DNA of 64,000 nucleotides from the NCBI RefSeq assembly GCF_029835735.1, contig NZ_JAOEAL010000001.1, forward strand, positions 4,216,001 to 4,280,000. The letters are read 5' to 3'. The notes beneath the pieces were generated by a model, which was given only the letters and a program-made list of their open reading frames with translations, did not search any database and had not been told where the DNA came from. Position numbers and translations under genes: made by a program. Shown one piece after another: positions 1 through 9,981 of this stretch; within the stretch, counting starts at the first letter, position 1; every line of letters starts with the position of its first letter. Source of the DNA: Shewanella sp. GD04112 (lineage in GTDB: Bacteria > Pseudomonadota > Gammaproteobacteria > Enterobacterales > Shewanellaceae).

Positions 1-205
1 GTATTTTTACAGAATATTTCCGATAATCAATGCCTCATACCATGAAATTTTCACTTATTACGCATTAATTTCGGCCAAAGTCTCTAAAAAATTTTGTCAT
101 TAACGACTTTAGTCTAAAAAAACATCACAGCAAGTTTTAATTCGGCAGCCCGCCTCCATCAAAGGATTGAGGCGAGTGCGTTTACACAGATGTAGCCAGG
201 TAGGA

Positions 206-1204
206 TCACAAGGTTAATACGACTTTGCCTCTATGTTCTCCCGACTGCATCAGCGCATGGGCCTTGGCCGCCTCGGCCAGTGGAAAGGTGGCACAGATAT
301 GCGGCACGATTTGCTGACTATCGAGCAAAGGCCAAACCTGCTCACTTAATTGCTTGGCGATTTCGGCTTTTGCCGCAACGCTCTGCGGTCTTAAGGTTGA
401 TCCCGTCCACACAATACGTTTGGCCATCAACTGCAGAATGTTCACCTCTGCCTTACCGCTACGTTGGGTCGACACTGACACCATGCGGCCATCTAGCGCT
501 AATGCTTGAAGATTCAAGTTGATAAAGTCGCCACCAGCAATATCAAACACCACATTGACGCCCTTGCCTTGGGTAAAGGCCATGACTTCTTCCACGAAGT
601 TCTGGGTGTTGTAGTTCACCACTAGATGGGCGCCTAATCCGGCGCAATAGTCGCGCTTAGCATCCTGCCCCGTGGTCGCAATCACGGTCGCACCAAGATG
701 CTTAGCGAGGGAAATCGCCGTGCTGCCAATGCCACCCGAGCCACCGTGGATCAACACGGTTTCACCCGCCTTGAGTCCCGCGCGCATAAAGAGGTTGCCC
801 CACACAGTGAAAAAGGTTTCGGGCAGCGCCGCCGCTTGCACCTCAGAAAAGCCCTGTGGAATAGGTAAACAATGCTCAGCATAGGTTAAGGTGTACTCAC
901 CGTAGCCACCGCCGGGCACTAAAGCACAAACCTTATCTCCTAACTGCCATTGAGTCACGCCGTCGCCCAAGGCGCAGATCTCCCCCGCGACTTCCAGCCC
1001 AATAATCGGCGATGCCCCAGGTGGTGGTGGATACATTCCCATCCTTTGTTTGATATCGGGTCCATTCACCCCGGCTGCGCGGTTACGAATCAAGACTTGG
1101 CCAGCACTCGGTACGGGCAATGGCGAGCGTGTCAGCTGCATCACCTCAGGCTCGCCGGGCTGCTCAAGATAAATATGCGTGTAATCATGGGGTAATTCGG
1201 ACAT
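206..1204 (-). CDS. NAD(P)H:quinone oxidoreductase, zinc-less medium-chain reductase
   Basis: This 332-residue protein has the layout of the quinone oxidoreductase/zeta-crystallin branch of the medium-chain dehydrogenase/reductase superfamily: an N-terminal GroES-like fold, then a Rossmann domain. The nucleotide-binding glycine motif GGSGGIG lies near residue 155, and no structural zinc cysteine cluster is visible. Family members reduce quinones or enoyl/enone substrates with NADPH in the cytosol; the substrate here cannot be read from sequence. The ATG is preceded on the minus strand by an AGGAG-like site, which supports the start. It appears monocistronic. An imperfect CGCCTC/GAGGCG hairpin (about 152-175) lies downstream but has no U-tract. 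Confidence 0.88.
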   Translation of the reverse strand: MSELPHDYTHIYLEQPGEPEVMQLTRSPLPVPSAGQVLIRNRAAGVNGPDIKQRMGMYPPPPGASPIIGLEVAGEICALGDGVTQWQLGDKVCALVPGGGYGEYTLTYAEHCLPIPQGFSEVQAAALPETFFTVWGNLFMRAGLKAGETVLIHGGSGGIGSTAISLAKHLGATVIATTGQDAKRDYCAGLGAHLVVNYNTQNFVEEVMAFTQGKGVNVVFDIAGGDFINLNLQALALDGRMVSVSTQRSGKAEVNILQLMAKRIVWTGSTLRPQSVAAKAEIAKQLSEQVWPLLDSQQIVPHICATFPLAEAAKAHALMQSGEHRGKVVLTL

Positions 1205-1366
1205 AACGTGCTCCTAGGAGAATACAGAGTACTGCCGCTAACAAGGCAGTCTTCATTGCTCGTTAGCAGCCATTTAAGGCATAGCTGGATATGGGGATAA
1301 ATCGATAATCATAGCGACGATAGGGCTAGACTATCCCAAGTTCAAACACTAAAACAGACATGACTC

Positions 1367-3166
1367 TCAAAGCTTTTCCAACGCTTGTGCTCTAGCCTTG
1401 GCCTTAGCTTCGTAATCATTCGTAAAGGATTTAGCCAGTTCAATGCTGTGCTGATAGAGCGCAAGGGCACGCTCTGGCTCAACGCTGCCACCTTCGCCCG
1501 CATCGAGTAGGCTCGCAAGCTGAAAATAGGCACGACCCAACACGTCCCGCTGTATACCTTGTTTATCACCCTGCGAAACCACTTTTTCGAGCCAGAGGCG
1601 GGCATTGTGCGCATCGCGCATGGCGGGTTTTAACAGAATATCCGCATACTCGGCGGCGACATAGAGATCGCGCTCGGCGGCAATCTGCCAAAACTCTTGG
1701 CTTTGTTCAAAATCCTCGAGCAAATAATAGTAATCACTGGCCGCGCTATGGGCTAAGGCTGGATCAGCCTGCACGCTCATACGATAGTGAGTTAACGCTG
1801 CCGTTGCATCATGGTAGGGCGACCAAGGCAATGCTTGGTACAGCGCCATCATACTCATGGCCTCGGGAACACCTTGATTAACCAACTGATTTAACTGCTC
1901 CCAAGCGCTGTCTTGGACGCTTTTCGCCTCGGCCGTATTCGGTTTGCCTTGCAGTATGGTCTCAAATGGCTGACGAATCAGTTCCAACTTGGCCTCGACA
2001 TCCCCAAGCCTTGCCGCGCGTTGTAGCCAATAACGGCTCTGCTCAACCTCGCCCGCATAGGCTGCCTGTGATTGCATCCACTGAATCGCAATCAAGTCAT
2101 CGCCCTCGGCCGCCTCTCGGTAGTATTTGCGCGCTTTTTCTTCATCCTTCGCCAGCGCATGACCAGCCCAATAGATATGTGCTAACAATCGCTTATCTTC
2201 GGCCTTGCTGCTCTTACTTAAGGTATTGAGCATAGATTCAGGCTTGCCATAGGCATACAGATGAACATCCCCGCGCGGATAACGATACTCAGTGCCATCG
2301 GGATAATGAACCGAGATATGCTCAGGCTGACGCCACACATTCACTTGATAATCTGGCAGAATTTCGGGATTAAACTGCACCCGCAGCACTGGCTGTTTAT
2401 CAAAACGCACCATTTGTGTCGCCGCGCTTGACCATAAACGGCTGCTCGATTGCAGATTACTCTTAAGCTTTACCTCAAAGGGGCTGTCGGTCTTGGGGCT
2501 GTAAATCACCACAGGGTAATACACGGGATTGAGACTAAGCGGCAACGCCGCTACCAGATTGGTATCTTCTTCGCTGCCAGCAAGCACGGGCTCGATAGTC
2601 AGCTCCTGACTCAAATAAAAGCCATCATGGGGCGAGGCTTTGGTCGCTGGTTCGCTCGATGTTAATAGCGGTGACGTATGTAAATAGTCATCTTTTAATG
2701 ACTTAACCTTTTGCCAGATGGGATGACTTGGCTGCAGGGTAAGGTCGAGGACTAAATCCTCTAATTGCCAATCGCAATCTCCACCCCCTTGCAGGGCTAA
2801 CGTCAGGTTAAAAGGTTTGGCATTGTCGGTCGTATCAATGGCCTGTCGCAGAACCGAACTCTTATTCAGCGTGGCGCGATAGGGGTTGGCAATATCACCA
2901 TTTGGGAAACGAATTTCTTTGCGCGTACACACAGATGAAGTGTAATAACCAACTAATTCTAGCTGGGTGTGGGCGGGTAAGGTTCCCGTAAACTCGAAGC
3001 GTTGCGCAGTCTTTGGCGGCTTAGTTTGGTCGACGGGTAACTCCTGTAGCCACAGGTTATCCCACCAGCCCGCCCAAGCTGGCGCAGAGTTCAGCAGGCT
3101 CAAACTCAAGATGAGGCCCAGGGTCAGGCCCTGCCCGAGCACCGCTACTTTAGGAACCAACCTCAT
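1367..3166 (-). CDS. exported Sel1/TPR-like repeat protein
   Basis: I chose the internal ATG because it begins a clean signal peptide: charged MRLVPK, a long hydrophobic stretch, then APAWA as the cleavage region. A longer in-frame start at 3199 adds 11 residues and cannot be excluded. The product is about 599 residues. The N-terminal half is mixed beta-like sequence of no recognised family. The C-terminal half carries helical Sel1/TPR-like repeats, for example around KARKYYREAAEGDD and SRYWLQRAARLGD, which usually mediate protein contacts. It is probably periplasmic. The next gene upstream on this strand (LRR kinase) is about 110 bp away, so co-transcription is possible. Specific function unknown. 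Confidence 0.7.
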   Translation of the reverse strand: MRLVPKVAVLGQGLTLGLILSLSLLNSAPAWAGWWDNLWLQELPVDQTKPPKTAQRFEFTGTLPAHTQLELVGYYTSSVCTRKEIRFPNGDIANPYRATLNKSSVLRQAIDTTDNAKPFNLTLALQGGGDCDWQLEDLVLDLTLQPSHPIWQKVKSLKDDYLHTSPLLTSSEPATKASPHDGFYLSQELTIEPVLAGSEEDTNLVAALPLSLNPVYYPVVIYSPKTDSPFEVKLKSNLQSSSRLWSSAATQMVRFDKQPVLRVQFNPEILPDYQVNVWRQPEHISVHYPDGTEYRYPRGDVHLYAYGKPESMLNTLSKSSKAEDKRLLAHIYWAGHALAKDEEKARKYYREAAEGDDLIAIQWMQSQAAYAGEVEQSRYWLQRAARLGDVEAKLELIRQPFETILQGKPNTAEAKSVQDSAWEQLNQLVNQGVPEAMSMMALYQALPWSPYHDATAALTHYRMSVQADPALAHSAASDYYYLLEDFEQSQEFWQIAAERDLYVAAEYADILLKPAMRDAHNARLWLEKVVSQGDKQGIQRDVLGRAYFQLASLLDAGEGGSVEPERALALYQHSIELAKSFTNDYEAKAKARAQALEKL

Positions 3167-3279
3167 AATGCCAGTTCTCCATTGCTGATGAGATACCATC
3201 GCCCTTGCTTTAATGTCTCTACATCGGTTTTCACCAATGGAACCACCCTTGTTATTTTAGGCATAACACCCGTGTGAGC

Positions 3280-4620
3280 TTAGCTCAGTGCCGCCAATGT
3301 CTTGGTCGCCTCACTAAAACGTGGGCGACTGGCGAAGTCGGCCTGCATACATTGCGCTTTTAACTGCAGCAGCAATGCGTGCAGCCCCTCGTCCTCCAAG
3401 CGATTAGCGAAGGGCAACAAATCATCAATCAAACAACCTAGAGCCCGCACCTCTATGGCCTCCATCGCCTCTCGCTCGGATTGGGATAGCTTGGCCAAGT
3501 TTGAAGCAGCGCCAAAGTCACCGAACAATAGCGCCATCTGCCGATTAATCATCATATTGTGCGCATACACATCCCCATGGCTGATTTGCTGGGCGTGCAT
3601 ATGCGCAAGAGTCTCGGCCAACTGCAAGGCTATCTTAACTATGTCCTTAAGGCTGAATTCGCTGCCCGCCTTAAAAGTATCGCGGGTGCAGGTTTCTAGG
3701 GAGGGCGGTAAGCCTAAGTTAGAAAATCCTTGGGGGATTAACGCCATCACTAGCCCTAGTTGATCCTTCTGGCTGATATGCGCTAAGACCTTGATGAGAT
3801 TTGGATGCTCGCCCGTGGTTAAACAACAATCCAATTCATCGGCAGGGTAACCGTCACTGGTCACCTCGCCCTTAAATAGCTTAACCGCGATCTGCTCAGT
3901 CCCCGTGGCGGCAACCATCGCAGAATTTAACCAACGCCCCTGATAAATAATACCCGAGGCGCCCTCACCCAATTTGTCACCGAGGGCGATATCCGCTAAT
4001 GACACATTGGGCACACTAGCCACATCGGCATGGGGGTCGACTAGCGTATGGCTAAAGGGATTGCCCGCAAACGCCAGCCAAGTGAGTTTAGGCAGCTTAA
4101 GCAACCAATTCGGCAGCGCGGCTAAAGCATTTGCCGACAAACGCACTAGCTCTAGGTTATGGCATTGGGCCATGGATGCTGGCAGCGAGGTTAACCGATT
4201 GCCCGCTAAGGCTAATTTTTGCAGGCGATACAATTGCCCCATACGTTCGGGCAAGGCGGTTATTTGGTTATCCGTTAAGATCAACCAGCGGGTATGCAAG
4301 GGCAATGACGCCTCAGGAACCGAACGAATTTGATTCGCCTTAAAGCCAATCATCTCCAGTTTGGGGCACTGACTTAACACTTCGGGCAGCACTTCAAAGC
4401 GGTTATTGGAAGCAAACAAGATCTTCAAATGAGTTAAGCGATGTAAATCTTCAGGCAGTGAACTGAGCTGGTTATTGGATAAGTCGAGGATCTCAAGGGT
4501 ATCGGCTAAATCGAAGATCTCCTGCGGGAACTCGGTTAAATTTTCAACCAACTGTAAACGGGTAACCCCTTGTAATTGTCCCGCTTTTAACTGCGCTAAC
4601 GTCTGCACTCTCTCATCCAC
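3280..4620 (-). CDS. leucine-rich repeat protein kinase-like protein
   Basis: The 446-residue protein has roughly eight LRR units (residues about 20-195, pattern LxxLxLxxNxLxxLP) followed by a eukaryotic-type protein kinase fold (about 210-446). Kinase landmarks visible are the glycine loop GEGASG (218-223), the AVK lysine (K247), HGD at 348-350 in place of HRD, N355, and the magnesium-binding DFG (368-370). The key Lys, Asp, Asn and DFG residues are all present, so catalysis is plausible although the HRD arginine is glycine. There is no signal peptide or membrane segment, so it should be cytosolic. Such LRR-kinase fusions are uncommon in bacteria. The substrate is unknown. It is transcribed divergently from mltD. 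Confidence 0.85.
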   Translation of the reverse strand: MDERVQTLAQLKAGQLQGVTRLQLVENLTEFPQEIFDLADTLEILDLSNNQLSSLPEDLHRLTHLKILFASNNRFEVLPEVLSQCPKLEMIGFKANQIRSVPEASLPLHTRWLILTDNQITALPERMGQLYRLQKLALAGNRLTSLPASMAQCHNLELVRLSANALAALPNWLLKLPKLTWLAFAGNPFSHTLVDPHADVASVPNVSLADIALGDKLGEGASGIIYQGRWLNSAMVAATGTEQIAVKLFKGEVTSDGYPADELDCCLTTGEHPNLIKVLAHISQKDQLGLVMALIPQGFSNLGLPPSLETCTRDTFKAGSEFSLKDIVKIALQLAETLAHMHAQQISHGDVYAHNMMINRQMALLFGDFGAASNLAKLSQSEREAMEAIEVRALGCLIDDLLPFANRLEDEGLHALLLQLKAQCMQADFASRPRFSEATKTLAALS

Positions 4621-4776
4621 TGCAATAAAAAACCGCCGCTATCTTAGCGTATTTAGCGCCAAAGCTAAACGTAACCAATGCGGTCAAATTTTAAGCAAAG
4701 CTATTCACAAATGCGAAAACAGATTAGCATGTGCCAAATCATGGAATACCAAGTCATCACAGATTACAGGACAATC

Positions 4777-6201
4777 ATGCGGAAAACCTTTCGCCAACCC
4801 CATGCCTTAGCTGCGCTCGTGGTCGCCATTTTGATGGGCCAGCTAAGCGGCTGCGCAACCACGTCGGCGCAAACGTCGCCTACGGAATATGCGGCTACCA
4901 TGCCTGACGCCCAGAGCAATAGTGAAGAGACAGCACAACCTCAGCATGTTGAAACGGAAGTTATCGACGAGCGTTACGCCGATGTGTGGGAAAAAATTCA
5001 ACACGCCCGCACCATTGATGTGCATGACGATGCCGAAGTCCGCAAGCAGCGTAACTTTTTCGATGATAAGCAAAAGTTTATGACTCAGGTGACCCAGCGC
5101 GCCGAGCCATTTTTATACTATATTGTCAGCCAACTCGAAGCCCGCAACATGCCGCTCGAACTGGCACTCCTGCCGATTGTTGAGAGTGGTTATAACCCGC
5201 TCGCTCAGGCAAATGGCCCCGCCGGACTCTGGCAAATGATCCCTGCCACGGGACGTAATTTTGGCCTGACCATCAACTCGGCCTACGATGGCCGTAAAGA
5301 TGCGCTGGCCTCGACCGATGCCGTACTCGACTATTTACAGCACTTGCACGACACCTTAGGTAACGACTGGATAAATGCCGTTGCGGGTTATAACAGTGGC
5401 GAGCTAGTGATCAAAGCCGCTATCGATAGAAACAAAGCTAAAGGCAAACCCACGGATTTCTGGTCGCTGAATATTCCTGCTCGCCAAGTGCAAACCGTAC
5501 CTAAATGGCTGGCCTTTATTCAAATTATCCGCGCACCTAGCCATTACAATCTCAAAGTAATGCCGATTGCCAACCGCCCATTTTTGGAGCGTTTACCTGC
5601 ACCTAACGGCGTTGAACTCAGCCAAATCGCCAATGCCGCGGGACTCACTAAGGCGGAGTTTAAAACCTATAACCCAGGTTATCGCCAAAGCGTGATCCCA
5701 AGTAAGGGCAAATACCAAATCGCCCTGCCGATTGAAAACATCGGCCAATATCAAGAGAATCAGCACCAGTTGTCCGCGCAAAAACGTTACGACAGCCAAA
5801 GTTACATTGTGAAATCCGGCGATAGCCTGGGCACAATTGCAGCGAAATTTGATATCTCAGTCAAAGAGTTAAAGCAGGCAAACAACCTCAGCTCCGATAG
5901 AATTAAAATCGGTCAAGAGTTAACCCTGTTAACGCCGATGATAAGCGAAGATAACGCCTCGAGCGAGACACCAAAACAGAGCAAAGCTCAAACAACGTCT
6001 CAATCGGCTAAGGCTAAAACCAGCAGTAAAACCGCTGACAAGCCCGCCGCGAAAGCCAGCACTTATAAGGTAAAGTCCGGTGACTCGTTAGATAAAATCG
6101 CGCGCAAAAACAAAGTGAAGCTCGCGGATTTAATGAAGTGGAACCAACTCAATGCCAAGAGCATTATTAAGCCTGGCCAAGAGCTAAAACTGTCGGAATA
6201 A
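4777..6201 (+). CDS. mltD: membrane-bound lytic murein transglycosylase D (lipoprotein)
   Basis: The start at 4777 gives a lipoprotein signal ending in the lipobox LSGC, and an AGG lies six bases upstream; the longer open frame from 4678 has no such signal. Of 474 residues, the middle is an SLT/goose-lysozyme-like transglycosylase domain with the catalytic glutamate in the segment PIVESGYNP, plus GLWQMIPATG and AVAGYNSGE. The C-terminus has two LysM modules (YIVKSGDSLGTIA and YKVKSGDSLDKIA) that bind peptidoglycan, separated by a Ser/Thr/Lys-rich linker. MltD cleaves the MurNAc-GlcNAc bond to form 1,6-anhydro-MurNAc and is anchored in the outer membrane. A strong terminator follows directly. 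Confidence 0.95.
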   Translation: MRKTFRQPHALAALVVAILMGQLSGCATTSAQTSPTEYAATMPDAQSNSEETAQPQHVETEVIDERYADVWEKIQHARTIDVHDDAEVRKQRNFFDDKQKFMTQVTQRAEPFLYYIVSQLEARNMPLELALLPIVESGYNPLAQANGPAGLWQMIPATGRNFGLTINSAYDGRKDALASTDAVLDYLQHLHDTLGNDWINAVAGYNSGELVIKAAIDRNKAKGKPTDFWSLNIPARQVQTVPKWLAFIQIIRAPSHYNLKVMPIANRPFLERLPAPNGVELSQIANAAGLTKAEFKTYNPGYRQSVIPSKGKYQIALPIENIGQYQENQHQLSAQKRYDSQSYIVKSGDSLGTIAAKFDISVKELKQANNLSSDRIKIGQELTLLTPMISEDNASSETPKQSKAQTTSQSAKAKTSSKTADKPAAKASTYKVKSGDSLDKIARKNKVKLADLMKWNQLNAKSIIKPGQELKLSE

Positions 6202-6215
6202 AGACGGTCAAGACG

Positions 6216-6247
6216 AAAAAGCACTACCAAGGTAGTGCTTTTTTATT
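6216..6247. terminator. intrinsic terminator, bidirectional
   Basis: AAAGCACTACC and GGTAGTGCTTTT form a near-perfect stem with a two-base loop, followed by a T-run on the plus strand and preceded by an A-run. It lies between the convergent mltD and DUF4397-like genes and could serve both. Confidence 0.9.
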
Positions 6248-6266
6248 GCCCTAATCTATTTAGCGA

Positions 6267-7640
6267 TTAAAGCTTAACGAGGTTATAGCCAAAGCTGGTT
6301 GAAGCGTCCTTGTTCAGCACCATAGTGACATTATCTTCGTTATTAAAATCCATCATCTCTGATGCATAAACCACTGTCTTAGTGCCATTTTCTACCGCAA
6401 TCACCTTGATAGAATACTCACCTTTTGGCACTACTAACGACTGCGGCGCAGTAGGGTTAACCGCACTGATCTTATAGGCTGCGGTTTCAATGGTGTCGTT
6501 CGCCTTTAAGAAGTACAGCGTCAGGTTACTCTTGTCGGCAAAACTGACGATATCAAACTTAAAGCTGTAGGGACTCGGCGTTTGCGTTTGCTTCATCTCC
6601 ATCGCCTTCACTTGGCTACCTTCTTCGGTAGCTTGTTCGTAGATAAAGATGGTTTTGATCTCGTCCTGATTAAGGGTAATCAGGACATTATCGAGCAGTT
6701 TAGCTTGGCTAGTATGGTCAAACACGCTCACGCCAAAGTCATTAAACTCAGCGCCTTGATACGCCGTCACGCCAAAGGGAGCCACATTGCTAAATAAGGC
6801 TTCTTGCTTGTTGCTCACGACTTTGACATCGACATTATGTTCAGCCAAGCCATTGAATACCCTAAAATCGACACTGCTTTCGAGGGCTACATGGTTACGC
6901 ACATTGGTGGTCGAATCCACGCTATCTAAGCTGATTTTGGCATCCGAAGCGCCAAAACTTTCCCGTAAAATCAACTTATAGGGCACCTTAGTCTTAAAGT
7001 TAATGCTCGCCGTGGTATAGCTCACGTTGGTGGTTCCCGCGGGAGCGAGGTAAACCTTGTAATCCCCAGTGTCCAAAATCTGCGGTGTCGAAACTTCACC
7101 GTAGGCGACACTGCCTAGCATCACAGCATCAGCAAAGCTTTGATCGGCTTTGGCAATATAGGCATCGTAGGCCGGCGCATCCATCGCCGTATGGGCGATC
7201 AATAATTGCATTTTGCTCTTGTCCGCTTCGGCATTTTGCTTATCTAACTCAGTGCGGGAGTAATTGATATTCAGCAGCGATGGCGAGGCAAAATCCCCAT
7301 GTAAGACGAAGAAGTGATCCGTTGCGGTTTTTAAATCGATATCCTCTTTATAGAGCGAAATATCTTTGTTCGACGCATCCTTACCCATTACCTCAACGGC
7401 ACTCACACCGGGTGTCGACGTGAACCTTGGCATGGCATCGGCGTAATTCACACTCTCATAGGTTTTATCGCCAATCTTCAGTGCAGTTGCCGTGCTCCCC
7501 ACAGAGGCATTGTAAAATTGCACATAGGTATCGGTCTTCGAGGTGTCCTCGTCTTTGTTGTTATCGGAGCCACCACAAGCGGTCACGCCCAAACAGGCGA
7601 AGGTTAAAACCGCGAATCCTTTTAGTTTATTGTTGAGCAT
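6267..7640 (-). CDS. DUF4397-like lipoprotein
   Basis: The start was placed at the second methionine (MLNNKLKG), which begins a lipoprotein signal with lipobox VTAC; an upstream in-frame ATG at 7652 would add four residues. After an Asp/Lys/Thr-rich linker the sequence has beta-rich repeats such as YVQFYNAS and FRVFNGLAEHN, which recall DUF4397 domains (predicted Ig-like/beta-sandwich modules on envelope proteins). Length is about 457 residues. It is probably anchored in the outer membrane; the function is not established. It faces mltD and shares a terminator with it. Confidence 0.75.
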   Translation of the reverse strand: MLNNKLKGFAVLTFACLGVTACGGSDNNKDEDTSKTDTYVQFYNASVGSTATALKIGDKTYESVNYADAMPRFTSTPGVSAVEVMGKDASNKDISLYKEDIDLKTATDHFFVLHGDFASPSLLNINYSRTELDKQNAEADKSKMQLLIAHTAMDAPAYDAYIAKADQSFADAVMLGSVAYGEVSTPQILDTGDYKVYLAPAGTTNVSYTTASINFKTKVPYKLILRESFGASDAKISLDSVDSTTNVRNHVALESSVDFRVFNGLAEHNVDVKVVSNKQEALFSNVAPFGVTAYQGAEFNDFGVSVFDHTSQAKLLDNVLITLNQDEIKTIFIYEQATEEGSQVKAMEMKQTQTPSPYSFKFDIVSFADKSNLTLYFLKANDTIETAAYKISAVNPTAPQSLVVPKGEYSIKVIAVENGTKTVVYASEMMDFNNEDNVTMVLNKDASTSFGYNLVKL

Positions 7641-7652
7641 CGTATCCCTCAT

Positions 7653-8012
7653 TAGCAGACAAAAAATTCAGTTCAGTCTACGCAGTTATACAATGACAAC
7701 AACGGCAATTTCCACTTAAAACTTAAACAAATATTTCACAAACTCAAACACTTAACAAACATTTCAGCAACGACATCAAAGTTGATACAAATCACATTTT
7801 TAGCAGGGTTTTTTGATACAAATTGCCAAGGCACCATTGCAGCTCACCTCCATCGCATCGGCTGGCGAGAGTCGCATTTAGGCGAAAATCCCCAAAAGAA
7901 GTTGTCCTACACCTCGCATTGATCATCGACATGTTAATTACACAAATCGGTATTGCAGATGCTAAAACCGACTCAATAAAAAAGCCCCCGTGATACTGAG
8001 ATGACGGGGGCT
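7653..8012. other. AT-rich intergenic region upstream of the DUF4397-like gene
   Basis: About 360 bp without a credible gene. It must contain the promoter of the leftward lipoprotein gene, but I see no unambiguous -35/-10 pair. The right end carries the GC-rich terminator listed next, then the 8-bp duplication bordering the IS66 element. Confidence 0.6.
7977..8012 (-). terminator. orphaned terminator of the M16 peptidase gene
   Basis: Read on the minus strand, AGCCCCCGTC and a complementary ACGGGGGCT arm enclose a short loop and are followed by TTTTTTATTG, a textbook rho-independent terminator. The only leftward gene it could originally have ended is the M16 peptidase gene, now 2.3 kb away because the IS66 element inserted eight bases from the stem. 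Confidence 0.85.
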
Positions 8013-8020
8013 GATTGGTT
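8013..8020. repeat. 8-bp target-site duplication, left side of IS66 copy 1
   Basis: GATTGGTT immediately precedes the element and recurs at 10351-10358 on the other side. Confidence 0.95.
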
Positions 8021-8047
8021 GTAAGCGGTTAATGAACCAGTGAAGCC

Positions 8048-9550
8048 CTACTCAATTCCACTGAGATCAACATTCCATGGCATCAGATCCGACATATCAT
8101 CGGCGATTGAACGCTTTGGCAACTCCGTGAACAGGTGCCGGAAGTAATAATAGGGGTTGATGTCATTCGCCCGACACGTCATGACCAAGCTATACAGATT
8201 GGCACTGGCTTTCGCACCACCGACTGACGTTGAGAACATCCAGTTTTTTCGCCCCGTCGTGAACGGCCGGATATCCCGCTCTGTCACATTGTTGTCGATG
8301 CTGATATGTCCATCTTCCAGGTAGGTCAGCAGCTTAGGCCACTGATTCTTGGTGTAGGTGATGGCCTGGCCTAATGCTCCTTTGGGCAGCACATTCAGGC
8401 TATCGAGCCACGCTTTGAAGTCATTCAATATGGGGAGGCTTTCTTGCATCCTCAGCTGTTGGCGGGCTTCGGCCGACAGCGTTTTGGCTCGCTTTTCTAT
8501 CCCATACAGTTTGGCGATAAAGGCCAGGGCCTTTTCGGGTTTCCCTGCCTTTTTCGAAGGGGATGCCTTTTGAGCATCGGTGAACTTGCGGCGCACATGC
8601 GCCATGCACGCGGCTTGAGTGACACCGTCTACCGTGTCATACGCACTGTAACCATCTGACAACAGATAACCATGGTAATCACCAAGGAATTCGCGCACAC
8701 AAGCGCCTGCTCGGCTGGGGTGATAGTCGTAGATGACGACGGGATTGGGGGTGAACTCGCCGCTGCGATAAACCCACATATAGGATTTGGACTGGGCCTG
8801 TCTGTCTTCTTCTCTGAGCACTTGCACCGTGGTTTCATCGGCGCAGATGAGGGATTCTTTTAGGAGCTGCGCTTTCATTGCATCGATAATGACCTGCACT
8901 TTACTGCCAAGCTGCACACACCAGTTGGCCAAGGTGGCGCGACTAATATCTATACCCGAGCGGTTCAGGATATCTACCTGACGGTAGAGCGGCAGTGCAT
9001 CGACGTATTTGGCGGTGACCACGGCGGCGAAGGCCTCGGCACTGCCAAGGCTTTTAGGGAGCATACTCGCCGGTTTTGGAGCTGTGACCACTTTGCTGGT
9101 TTCGGCTGTTTGCTCGCAGTGGCGACAAGCATATTTGGTGCGCTCATGGCGAATGACACTCACTCGCTGAGGTAGGATTTTCAGGGTTTCGCTGATTTCC
9201 TTACCGCATTCATGTAAAGGCGCATCACAGCAGTCGCAATACGGCGCATTTAAGGTATGGGTTTGCACCTCGCGTTCAAGGTCAGCAGGCAGCGGTTTAC
9301 GACCCGTTTTTCTGCGCTCTTTAGGTGAGGAAGGCAACGCGTTTTGCTGTTCAGCTTCGTTGAACGTTCCTTTGGCGACTTTTTCGCTTTGGGCAGCGAA
9401 GCGTTTGGATTTGCTGAGGTTGAGCTGCTCAACGAGCAATTGCACCTGCGTTTTGAGGGCGGCGACTTCCTCCTCTTTGGCCTGCAACAATGCATCCTTG
9501 GCAAGAAGCATGGCCTTGAGTTGTTCTATATCATCGGGGTAGTCGGTCAC
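8048..9550 (-). CDS. tnpC: IS66 transposase TnpC
   Basis: A 500-residue transposase of the DDE IS66 type that starts with GTG. The N-terminus is a coiled-coil-rich leader (leucine/glutamine heptads, about residues 5-50), followed by a zinc-finger-like Cys segment (YCDCCDAPLHEC, then CRHC). The catalytic core shows D in ICADETTVQV, D in LLSDGYSAYD and E in NNVTERDIRPF, with the C-terminal IS66 tail ending at residue 500. It carries out cut and strand transfer for the element. It looks intact. Confidence 0.96.
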   Translation of the reverse strand: MTDYPDDIEQLKAMLLAKDALLQAKEEEVAALKTQVQLLVEQLNLSKSKRFAAQSEKVAKGTFNEAEQQNALPSSPKERRKTGRKPLPADLEREVQTHTLNAPYCDCCDAPLHECGKEISETLKILPQRVSVIRHERTKYACRHCEQTAETSKVVTAPKPASMLPKSLGSAEAFAAVVTAKYVDALPLYRQVDILNRSGIDISRATLANWCVQLGSKVQVIIDAMKAQLLKESLICADETTVQVLREEDRQAQSKSYMWVYRSGEFTPNPVVIYDYHPSRAGACVREFLGDYHGYLLSDGYSAYDTVDGVTQAACMAHVRRKFTDAQKASPSKKAGKPEKALAFIAKLYGIEKRAKTLSAEARQQLRMQESLPILNDFKAWLDSLNVLPKGALGQAITYTKNQWPKLLTYLEDGHISIDNNVTERDIRPFTTGRKNWMFSTSVGGAKASANLYSLVMTCRANDINPYYYFRHLFTELPKRSIADDMSDLMPWNVDLSGIE

Positions 9551-9636
9551 TGGGCATCATCTACAGCATTGTATGGTGCCCAGTGTGACGGTTAAAAAGG
9601 ATCGTTCAAGTGCAAAATTACGATCAGTGTCTAGCA

Positions 9637-9981
9637 TCACACTTCTAGCCCATTTAAAGGCCGATGGGCTTTGTTGTTCTCGAGTGACAGCCCAGAGAGC
9701 AACCAGTGAAGTTGCGGTTTGCTAATGACAATCACGCCCTGGGAATTCGGGCGAGGCCATTTGAAGGTACCGTTCTCCAAACGGCGATAGTAAAGCCAAA
9801 ACCCGTTGGTATCCCAAAACAAGATTTTGAGTTTATCGCGTCCGCGATTACAGAATATAAACCAGGCCTCGCTGAACGGGTCCATGTCGAGTTGTTCGGC
9901 GACAATGAGCGACAGACCATCGATAGACTTTCGCATGTCGGTGACACCGGAGACCAGAAAGACCTTGCCGGAGGGAGTCAT
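9637..9981 (-). CDS. tnpB: IS66 accessory protein TnpB
   Basis: 114 residues with the IS66 Orf2 signature: VSGVTDMRKSIDGL near the N-terminus and FIFCNRGRDKLKIL in the middle. The start overlaps the stop of tnpA by four bases (ATGA), which indicates translational coupling. Needed with TnpA and TnpC for transposition in this family; its biochemical role is not settled. Confidence 0.95.
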   Translation of the reverse strand: MTPSGKVFLVSGVTDMRKSIDGLSLIVAEQLDMDPFSEAWFIFCNRGRDKLKILFWDTNGFWLYYRRLENGTFKWPRPNSQGVIVISKPQLHWLLSGLSLENNKAHRPLNGLEV

